A stretch of DNA of 64,000 bases from an uncultured Porphyromonadaceae bacterium. GTDB taxonomy: Bacteria > Bacteroidota > Bacteroidia > Bacteroidales > Barnesiellaceae. The DNA lies in assembly GCA_900538555.1 (NCBI GenBank), contig UPYI01000010.1:1-64000 (forward strand), given 5' to 3'. The notes beneath the pieces are model-generated. The model was not told the DNA's origin. It was given only the letters and a program-made list of their open reading frames with translations, and made no database searches. The translations under genes and the position numbers were made by a program. Positions 9,701 through 15,860 of the stretch are shown piece by piece. The first letter of the stretch is position 1, and each line of letters opens with the position of its first letter.

Positions 9701-11317
9701 TCGCTTTACACATACAGCATTGTACAGGAAGGAATCCCCGATGCGAACGAAATCGAAATTTCGGTAAACGACGGAACCGGATTCAAGTCGGTCAAGAAAG
9801 TGGCGATCAGTGACCTTACTACCGAACCGGGTTGGGTGATGGTATCCGCTCCGTTGGACGACTATGTCGGGAAAGTGGTATTGATCGACTTCAAGACGAC
9901 CGTGAGAACTTATGAATATACTTTGCTCGACAACATCAAGGTGGGTAGCCTTATCGACAACAACCTTGCTGTCAATAGCATCGTTGCGCCCCAAGAGGTG
10001 AAACCGAATACACCGTTCGTGATCGATCTCGAAATCGAAAACTTGGGTGTTCTTGCCGCTTCGGGCTATAACGTGACATTGTACCGCAACCGTGTCCAAG
10101 CCGGGACCGTGCAGGGCGAAACGCTGGCTCCCGGAAGCAGAGCGACGATCAGCTTTACACAAGAGTTCAATGTGCTGAACGAAGACGCGGTAGAGTATTA
10201 TGCTGTGGTCGAGTTCGCTGCCGATGAGGCTTTGCAAAACAATACGTCGGAGACGTTGCGGGTATCGCCCATAGTTCCCGTGTTGCCTCACGTCACCTCT
10301 CTCTCTGCAAAGAAGCGGGAGGAAGGAGTTCTCGTTTCATGGACTAAACCTTCGACCGACGGCTATATTCCTGCACCCGAAACAGAAGATTTCGAGGCGT
10401 ACGAATCGTTTGCGACGAGCGGTGTGGGCGACTGGCTGTTCCGGGACGGAGATCAAGCCCCGATCGGAACGATCAGCGATTTGGAAATACCGGGTATCGC
10501 ATTCGGCTCGAAACAATCGTGGTGGGTAATGGATGCCGACTATGAAAAATTCAACCGGAGCTTTGCAGCCCATTCCGGCAGCAAATATCTGGCACAGATG
10601 TATGCGACGGAAGGGGTTAATGCGGTGCAATGCGACGACTGGATCATCTCGCCCGAACTGCTGGGTGTCGAACAGACTGTAACATTCTTTGCCCGCAGTT
10701 ACTCGGGCACTTATCCCGAAGATCTGGAATTCCTCTACTCCATGACCGGAATCGAGGTCGGCGACTTCACATCGGTTGCTACACGTCAGCGGTTGCCGCA
10801 GGTTTGGACACAGTTCAGCTTCAAATTGCCGGAAGGAGCGAAATACTTTGCGATACGTTGTATCTCCAACAACAAGTTCATGCTCTTCATCGACGACATT
10901 TCGTTTATCTCGGCGGTTTCGGCAGAAGTTTCGGTGATCGGGTACAATGTATGGTGCGACGGTGTGAAGATCAATGACCGGTTGATCGAAGATACCCGTT
11001 ATATGCATGCCGGAGCCGAAGACGGCGACCAACGCTATGTTGTTACCACCGTTTACGACAAAGGCGAATCGAAAGCATCGCCGAGCGTAGGTATCACGCT
11101 GTCGGTGGAAGACGAAAAAGCCGATCGGGCTCGTATCTTCGCTACGGAGGGAACTATTGTCGTGACGGGGGCGGAAGGTCTTCCTTTTGCAATCAATATG
11201 CCCGACGGACGGGCTGTATCGGCAGGTATCTGTACCGAACGTACCGAAGTGCCGGTAATGAGCGGTGTCTATATGGTAAAAGTCGGACACCGGGCTGTCA
11301 AGGTTTTTGTAAAATAG
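6782..11317 (+). CDS. large surface protein with anchor-J/Fn3 domains and a type IX secretion C-terminal domain
   Basis: A 1,511-residue secreted protein. The start at 6782 puts a signal peptide first (MKKFNSTLVRTAMSVLAVLS, cleaved near AQAA); the upstream in-frame ATG at 6710 would bury it. About 70-370 resembles a YncE-like propeller. Then come fibronectin-III-like segments, three choice-of-anchor-J/cleaved-adhesin-like jelly rolls (each with the WLITP or DDWIISP signature) and a CARDB-like domain. The last roughly 70 residues (TEGTIVVTGAEG, PDGRAVSAG, SGVYMVKVGHRAVKVFVK) match the type A sorting signal of the type IX secretion system. The protein is therefore predicted to cross the outer membrane through SprA, encoded at 25512. 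No catalytic motif is visible; an adhesin or carbohydrate-binding role is inference. Confidence 0.85.
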   Translation: MKKFNSTLVRTAMSVLAVLSLCMAQAATPLGRGTDQEVKPLAAESSVSAVTVGKQMPKPMMKTQGRQTGSLAHRTAKTSVQTPRSVASLLDAPGFPKIYGCVLYANSWTSANSPVGIYSISGDGVELVSAGPNAQYGGTLVGDRYYCTNMREIMGSAYVRVSAYNTTTWEQVSINSGSVSNAAVDVAYDPVTKKTYGCFQKENGSGYMLGTIDYSTLVTTRICDTDDAWCAFAVDTDGTLYGIAKELSGTADNPVTVSSSLYKINKTNGAKQLIGVTGCLPYYISSACIDPKSGRMFWTVSPNDETGALYEVNKTTGAATLLKTFADGEEVTGLFILVPEAEDKAPAACSDIEADFPKGAFSGTVSFTVPSTLFDDTPASGRLTYKVVSSGETLATGETSYGARVSANVKVSAAGNYNFDVSVSNEAGDSPVRGISVFVGNGTPALTTVTATYADGKFNVQWTPVTESADGGYIDPEKVTYRLTRYPSRAVVASAMKETTFEDVVSEPDLLTAFYYTVEADCNGLQSGAATSNTVWLGSIHPPYEQHFNDESVLDNYTILNANGDERTWGFYQGEMRIYHNKNMAMDDWLITPAVRLEEGRAYELSIGVRAQSASWSERFEVKFGETPTAEAMTSVVIEPTLVNSTTLTVYNGYVVPPHSGKFYIGIHGCSDADTYYLYVDDLMIAAASSAAGPDQPTGLTVVPDPNGAYRATVSVNAPTADLGGNPLTAIDRLELLRDDMLIKTFYSPEPGARLTYGDEVGTEGEHTYTAVAYTTFGKGRATSVSAFIGVNPPAAPSGVSIEETENLGEVKISWDAVATDANGYPLNSDLVTYTIYQLQAETYVVLYDDIVGTSHTFRAIDADTQNFVHYYVSSQTRGGISAIVPTDLIPVGKPHSLPFVESFPNADTETIMAIGEEGTATWSLFKDENNLGIVSQDGNNGFVGSRSPEIGAFTSLYTGKILIDGNTPKPGVSLYTYSIVQEGIPDANEIEISVNDGTGFKSVKKVAISDLTTEPGWVMVSAPLDDYVGKVVLIDFKTTVRTYEYTLLDNIKVGSLIDNNLAVNSIVAPQEVKPNTPFVIDLEIENLGVLAASGYNVTLYRNRVQAGTVQGETLAPGSRATISFTQEFNVLNEDAVEYYAVVEFAADEALQNNTSETLRVSPIVPVLPHVTSLSAKKREEGVLVSWTKPSTDGYIPAPETEDFEAYESFATSGVGDWLFRDGDQAPIGTISDLEIPGIAFGSKQSWWVMDADYEKFNRSFAAHSGSKYLAQMYATEGVNAVQCDDWIISPELLGVEQTVTFFARSYSGTYPEDLEFLYSMTGIEVGDFTSVATRQRLPQVWTQFSFKLPEGAKYFAIRCISNNKFMLFIDDISFISAVSAEVSVIGYNVWCDGVKINDRLIEDTRYMHAGAEDGDQRYVVTTVYDKGESKASPSVGITLSVEDEKADRARIFATEGTIVVTGAEGLPFAINMPDGRAVSAGICTERTEVPVMSGVYMVKVGHRAVKVFVK

Positions 11318-11341
11318 ACGGATTGTAATCCGTAAGAATAA

Positions 11342-11380
11342 GATCGGGGATGAGCGGAAAATGCCATCCCCGATTTGTGT
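11342..11380 (+). terminator. terminator after the surface protein gene
   Basis: ATCGGGGAT pairs perfectly with ATCCCCGAT around a 15-nt loop, 25 bp past the stop codon. A weak T-tract follows. Confidence 0.75.
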
Positions 11381-11771
11381 TTATAAAGTGGCGGAAGCGG
11401 ATTCATTCCGAATTGGATTGTTCACCAAAAGGTTTAGAAAATTTTTATCGCAGTTTTGAATATTGGAGACCGGGAATAGAATGAACGGAATAAATACGGT
11501 ATTTTCGTATGCATTATCGGGATTATGGGTGTATCGGAGAGAGTGGATGATGTGAAAATTTTCGGTCGAGGATATGGGTACGTCGGGAGATTACATTTTT
11601 TGGCGATAAAGAAAAATCTGTGGATTTTTTTTGTACGAAATGAATAAAGCCGTAATTTTACAAATACCATCAATAGATCATTCCCATGCGGGCATGCGTT
11701 ATAGATATAGAATTTGAGTAAATGGATTACAGTCGTTTGAACGAAGATTGATAACCGTCAATGATATGATT
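11381..11771. other. AT-rich spacer before the DUF3791/DUF3990 cassette
   Basis: No convincing gene. An open frame on the minus strand (11434-11673) has no family resemblance and no promoter. A TTTTTTTTGTACG stretch and TAATTTTAC near 11650 might act as a promoter for the cassette, but I cannot fix it. Confidence 0.3.
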
Positions 11772-11990
11772 ATGGATAAGAAGACACTTGAATTTGTAAC
11801 ATATTGCATCAGCAAGCTATCACAGGTGCTGATGCTGCCGCAACGTGAGGTTTATTGCCGGTTGAAACAATCCGGAATACTTTATGGCTATATTGTCCCT
11901 TCATACGATGTGCTTCATACTTTCAGTTCGCGTTATTTGATAGATGATCTTACAGACTATATGAGAGAGAAAGGAGTATTGCCCCAATGA
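11772..11990 (+). CDS. DUF3791 protein, first gene of the cassette
   Basis: About 72 residues, beginning MDKKTLEFVTYCISKLSQ, typical of the DUF3791 family. A second ATG two codons upstream (11766) and a TTG at 11748 are alternatives. The protein is small, helical and slightly basic in its middle part (QREVYCRLKQSG), and its end (DYMREKG) is charged. The stop overlaps the start of the DUF3990 gene by 4 bp (ATGA), so translation is coupled. DUF3791 proteins are commonly found beside DUF3990 genes; a toxin-antitoxin or immunity relationship is inference, not proven here. Confidence 0.75.
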   Translation: MDKKTLEFVTYCISKLSQVLMLPQREVYCRLKQSGILYGYIVPSYDVLHTFSSRYLIDDLTDYMREKGVLPQ

Positions 11991-12457
11991 AACTTTTCCA
12001 TTCATCAACTATTGCAGTCGTGAATCCCGATGTGTTGCACTCCCGGGAGTACCTTGATTTTGGTAAGGGTTTTTATTTAACCACGATTTATGAACAGGCT
12101 GAGAAATATGCTCAACGGTTTATCCGTCGAAATCGCGAGGCTTGGTTAAACAGCTATGAGTTCGAGTGCTGTTTGCCGGAGTGGAAAGTTTGTCAATTTG
12201 ATATTTATGACAGGGCATGGCTGCAATTCGTTGCTAAATGCCGTGCCGGAAATGATGATACGGACTATGATCTGGTTATAGGTGGTATAGCTAACGATAA
12301 GGTTATACAGACACTTGACCGCTATTTTGAGGGCGAGCTTTCCGATGTTGAAACTCTTGGTCTTCTCAAATACGAGAAACCCAATATACAGTATTGTATC
12401 CGCTCGCAACGTATGCTCGACCAATGTCTGAAATATATAGAAAGTAAACAATTATGA
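11987..12457 (+). CDS. DUF3990 protein, ADP-ribosyltransferase-like fold
   Basis: 156 residues. The N-terminus (LFHSSTIAVVNPDVLHSREYLDFGKGFYLTT) is the family signature: a YHG-like HSS turn followed by DFGKGFYLTT. This resembles the NAD-binding H-Y core of ADP-ribosyltransferases, and DUF3990 is generally placed in that superfamily. The rest includes a YDLVIGGIANDKV segment that is also typical. No signal peptide, so cytosolic. It overlaps both neighbouring DUF3791 genes by 4 bp, making a compact three-gene unit. A role as toxin or as an RNA/protein-modifying enzyme is plausible but inferred; the real substrate is unknown. Confidence 0.8.
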   Translation: MKLFHSSTIAVVNPDVLHSREYLDFGKGFYLTTIYEQAEKYAQRFIRRNREAWLNSYEFECCLPEWKVCQFDIYDRAWLQFVAKCRAGNDDTDYDLVIGGIANDKVIQTLDRYFEGELSDVETLGLLKYEKPNIQYCIRSQRMLDQCLKYIESKQL

Positions 12458-12675
12458 CCGAAGAAAGCAAAATGGCAATGCGAGCCACCAAGTGTGCCAA
12501 TATAATAATGAGTCTGTGTGAATTATATGCTCTGCCGATTCAGGAAGCTACCGATATTTTCTATCAATCGGAAACTGCCGGACTTATTGAGGATGGGGTA
12601 GCAGACTTGCAGTGCCGTAGTGATAAATATCTTGCTACATTGGTGTGGGAAGAATTTCAGGAGTTGCGGAAATAG
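12454..12675 (+). CDS. DUF3791-like protein, third gene of the cassette
   Basis: 73 residues (ATKCANIIMSLCELYALPIQEATDIFYQSE...), resembling DUF3791 but diverged from the first gene of the cassette (11772). It overlaps the DUF3990 gene by 4 bp. The first half is helical and hydrophobic; the end (LATLVWEEFQELRK) is an amphipathic helix, common in small antidote-like proteins. It ends the operon. Because it sits directly behind the DUF3990 gene it is the better candidate partner protein, but I cannot tell which of the two DUF3791 proteins binds it. Confidence 0.7.
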   Translation: MTEESKMAMRATKCANIIMSLCELYALPIQEATDIFYQSETAGLIEDGVADLQCRSDKYLATLVWEEFQELRK

Positions 12676-12985
12676 GTGTGGTAAGTTTTTGGGCAATGCT
12701 GTATTTCCGATCAATGAAAATAATTTTTGTAGGTGACGATTGGGAAATCGTGCTACATCATAAATCCGTTTCTCGGGGTAAGACAAGATGCGGTTCGGCA
12801 TAATCCAATCTTGGAACTTTGTTTCCCCGTTTATTTCTGTTTTCAACTTTCGCTATTTTTTGGAGGCTCTCTATTTTTGTTTCGACAAACCTATCTATTG
12901 ATAAAGCCTTTTGCGGACTTTTATTCCTTTTTATTCGGCATTTCCATAGATTTATCGTAAGTTTGCGAAAATATTTCGATGACAG
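12676..12985 (+). promoter_or_regulatory. decayed promoter repeat and tgt promoter
   Basis: A degenerate copy of the promoter repeat lies at 12782-12862 (AAGATGCGGTTCGGCATAAT, then GGAACTTTGTTTCC, TTTATTTCTG and TATTTTTTGG). Its -7 has decayed. A better -7, TAAGTTTG, lies at 12958-12965, just 20 bp before the tgt start. This suggests the old repeat promoter has been replaced. Confidence 0.55.
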
Positions 12986-14116
12986 ATGGATTTTGAATTG
13001 CAATATACCGACCCGAACAGCCGGGCAAGAGCCGGATTGATTACCACCGACCACGGGCAGATACAGACCCCGATATTTATGCCGGTAGGGACATTGGGTT
13101 CGGTGAAGGCGGTACACCTGCATGAGCTTAAAGACGATATAAAAGCCCAGATTATTTTGGGAAACACCTATCATCTCTATTTGCGTCCGGGGCTGGAAAT
13201 ACTCCGGCAGGCAGGCGGATTGCATAAGTTCAACGGTTGGGATCGTCCGATATTGACCGATAGTGGCGGATTTCAGGTATTTTCGCTTTCCGATCGCCGC
13301 AAGCTCACCGAGGAGGGTGCGCATTTCCGTTCGCATATCGACGGTTCGAAACATCTGTTTACTCCCGAGAATGTAGTAGATACCGAGCGGGTGATCGGTG
13401 CCGACATTATGATGGCGCTCGATGAATGTACACCGGGCGATGCCGATTATGCTTATGCCAAAAAATCGTTGGCGCTGACCCGTCGTTGGCTCGACCGGGG
13501 GTGGAAACGTTATTGCGAAACAGAAGGTTTGTACGGTTACCGGCAAGCCTATTTCCCCATAGTGCAGGGTTGCGTATATCCCGATTTGCGACGGGAGGCG
13601 GCAAAACATGTTGCCGACTTGGGCGCGGATGGAAATGCGATCGGCGGGTTGGCTGTCGGCGAGCCTACCGAGAAAATGTACGAGATGATCGAGGTTGTCA
13701 ATGAAATACTGCCTGCCGACAAACCCCGTTACCTGATGGGGGTAGGAACGCCTGCCAACATATTGGAGGGAATCGAACGGGGTGTGGATATGTTCGACTG
13801 CGTGATGCCGACCCGAAACGGACGCAACGGAATGCTCTTTACCCGCAACGGTATCATGAACATGCGGAACAAGAAATGGGAAAACGATTTTTCGCCGGTC
13901 GATGAATACGGTACATCGTATGTCGATCGCCAATATACCAAAGCCTATCTGCGTCACCTGTTCATCAGCGATGAGATACTGGCGATGCAAATAGCCTCTG
14001 TCCACAATCTGGCTTTTTATGTATGGTTGTCGCAGGAGGCACGTCGGCAGATTCTGGCAGGTACATTCAAATCGTGGAAGGATGAGATGATACAACGGGT
14101 TACCACTCGTTTATAA
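12986..14116 (+). CDS. tgt: tRNA-guanine transglycosylase (queuosine pathway)
   Basis: 376 residues, normal for bacterial Tgt. The enzyme exchanges guanine-34 of GUN-anticodon tRNAs for a queuosine precursor base in the cytoplasm. The nucleophile motif TDSGGFQVFS sits near 91-100, and FDCVMPTRNGRNG holds the second catalytic Asp. Unusual: the CxCxxC...H zinc site of the E. coli enzyme is missing; the matching stretch reads DEYGTSYVDRQYTKAYLRH with no cysteine. From memory, Bacteroidales Tgt proteins share this change, so it is probably a lineage trait rather than decay. tgt is followed after 12 bp by the LptF/G-type permease gene, and the two are probably one transcript. Confidence 0.95.
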   Translation: MDFELQYTDPNSRARAGLITTDHGQIQTPIFMPVGTLGSVKAVHLHELKDDIKAQIILGNTYHLYLRPGLEILRQAGGLHKFNGWDRPILTDSGGFQVFSLSDRRKLTEEGAHFRSHIDGSKHLFTPENVVDTERVIGADIMMALDECTPGDADYAYAKKSLALTRRWLDRGWKRYCETEGLYGYRQAYFPIVQGCVYPDLRREAAKHVADLGADGNAIGGLAVGEPTEKMYEMIEVVNEILPADKPRYLMGVGTPANILEGIERGVDMFDCVMPTRNGRNGMLFTRNGIMNMRNKKWENDFSPVDEYGTSYVDRQYTKAYLRHLFISDEILAMQIASVHNLAFYVWLSQEARRQILAGTFKSWKDEMIQRVTTRL

Positions 14117-14128
14117 TTCGGACGACGG

Positions 14129-15208
14129 ATGAAGAAGTTATTGAAGAAAATAGATTTTTATATCATCAAGAAGTTCTTGGGAACGTACTTCTTCGCGATC
14201 GCTTTGATTCTGGCGATTACCGTCGTGTTCGATTTCAACGAAAAACTCGATTCGTTTCTTAAAGCTCCGTGGCAGGCGACCATTTTCCAATACTTTGCCA
14301 ATTTCCTGCCTTATTTCGCCAATCTGTTCAGCCCGCTGTTCACGTTCATTGCCGTTATCTTTTTCACATCCAAGTTGGCGGATAATTCCGAAATCATTGC
14401 TATCCTGTCGAGCGGAATCAGTTTCCGGCGGCTTATGGTACCGTATATGATTTCCGCATTCATTATTGCGGCGTTGAGTTTCTATTTGAGTTGTTATGTG
14501 ATACCTCCGGCAAATGTCGAGCGGATCGAGTATCAGAACACCTACATCAAAAACAAACGGGTGGCGTATGCGAGCAACATCCAGTTGCAGGTGTCGCCGG
14601 GAGTGATTGCCTATATAGCCCGTTACGACAATAGCAATAAGACCGGTTATCGCTTCTCGTTGGAGACGTTCGAAAATAAGGTGTTGAAGTCGCGGCTTAC
14701 CGCCCAGTCGATTGTTTACGAATCGGGGCATCAGTGGCGGGTACGCAACTATATGATTCGCGACTTCGAAGGTATGCACGAAACTTTGACCAAAGGATCG
14801 TCGCTGGATACGATCATTCCATTCGAACCGGCAGACTTTCTGATCTCTCCGAACGATAGCGAGGTGATGACCTCGCCGGCGTTGCGTACTTACATCAAAC
14901 GCCAGAAAGAACGGGGAGTAGCCAATATCAAGAATTTTGAAATCGAGTATGAACGACGTTATGCTATGGCGGCAGCGGCGTTTATCCTTACTTCTATCGG
15001 CATGTCGCTCTCTTCGCGAAAAGTGAAGGGAGGGATGGGACTGAATATAGGTATCGGATTATTACTTAGTTTTTCGTATATTTTGTTTTCTACGGTTACG
15101 TCCACATTTGCGGTGAGCGGCATGACGAGTCCGCGTGTCGCCATGTGGATACCTAATATTATTTATACGGTGATTGCGGTAGTACTTTACCGCAAGGCCC
15201 CGAAATAG
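14129..15208 (+). CDS. LptF/LptG (YjgP/YjgQ) family permease
   Basis: 359 residues. The N-terminal half has about three membrane helices (around 15-33, 60-85, 100-125), then a roughly 130-residue periplasmic beta-rich (jelly-roll-like) domain (VIPPANVERIEYQNTYI...), then three more helices at the end. This is the layout of LptF and LptG, which form the inner-membrane part of the lipopolysaccharide export machine with LptB. The sequence alone does not separate F from G. It follows tgt by 12 bp and was likely transcribed with it; the same neighbourhood is common in Bacteroidota as far as I recall. Confidence 0.88.
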   Translation: MKKLLKKIDFYIIKKFLGTYFFAIALILAITVVFDFNEKLDSFLKAPWQATIFQYFANFLPYFANLFSPLFTFIAVIFFTSKLADNSEIIAILSSGISFRRLMVPYMISAFIIAALSFYLSCYVIPPANVERIEYQNTYIKNKRVAYASNIQLQVSPGVIAYIARYDNSNKTGYRFSLETFENKVLKSRLTAQSIVYESGHQWRVRNYMIRDFEGMHETLTKGSSLDTIIPFEPADFLISPNDSEVMTSPALRTYIKRQKERGVANIKNFEIEYERRYAMAAAAFILTSIGMSLSSRKVKGGMGLNIGIGLLLSFSYILFSTVTSTFAVSGMTSPRVAMWIPNIIYTVIAVVLYRKAPK

Positions 15209-15256
15209 TTTGCTGAATTTGGACAGAAACAAAACTCTGTCTGTAAATAATTAATT

Positions 15257-15730
15257 ATGAATTCTTTTATGAAAGAGCTTCTCGGCTGGGAGGCTATGCT
15301 GTGCGGGTACGCCAATTATTTGACTGCCAACACAGATGAAGCACAGGATCTATGCCAGGAAACATTTTATCGGGCTTTGCTTCATGCCGATAAATATACG
15401 GGCGAAGGCCCCGGCATGAAATTTTGGTTGCGCAGGATTATGTGCAATATTTTCTTGAACGACCGTAAGCGAAAAGTAAATCGGGAACTTTCGTTGGAGG
15501 AGGATGTCTACGACCTTCCGAATTTACAAACTCCCGAAACCGACATGGTGATTTCAGATTTTGAACAAGCCCTGCAAGAATTGACAAATGAGAAACGTGA
15601 TGTTTTCATAGCATACTTGCAGGGTTATTCGTATCAAGAGATTGCCGACAGGTTTCAGATACCGATAGGAACGGTGCGAAGTCGTATTTCGGCGGCAAGG
15701 CATCAGTTGGACGACAGACTTTCACGATAG
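15257..15730 (+). CDS. ECF-type RNA polymerase sigma factor
   Basis: 157 residues. Region 2 (DEAQDLCQETFYRALLHADKY, near 27-48, and KFWLRRIMCNIFLNDRKRK) and region 4 (DVFIAYLQGYSYQEIADRFQIPIGTVRSRI, near 115-145) are clear. Both are needed to bind core polymerase and the promoter. It lies 48 bp after the LptF/G-like gene, on the same strand. There is no anti-sigma factor gene beside it: the next gene is convergent. So either the anti-sigma is elsewhere or control is transcriptional. Its target promoters cannot be seen from this window. Confidence 0.93.
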   Translation: MNSFMKELLGWEAMLCGYANYLTANTDEAQDLCQETFYRALLHADKYTGEGPGMKFWLRRIMCNIFLNDRKRKVNRELSLEEDVYDLPNLQTPETDMVISDFEQALQELTNEKRDVFIAYLQGYSYQEIADRFQIPIGTVRSRISAARHQLDDRLSR

Positions 15731-15757
15731 GAAGCCGATGGTCTTGTGTTTGTATAG

Positions 15758-15782
15758 CCCCCGTAAGGTTGGCTACGGGGGA
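15758..15782 (+). terminator. GC hairpin after the sigma factor gene
   Basis: CCCCCGTA pairs with TACGGGGG around an 8-nt loop, 27 bp past the stop codon. There is no T-run, so its strength as a terminator is uncertain. Confidence 0.5.
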
Positions 15783-15860
15783 GTGTGCTGTGTCCTATTG
15801 GGAATTTTCTGTTTTTAATGACCTGATTGATAGTTGTTTATAATTCTATACTCGGCGGAG

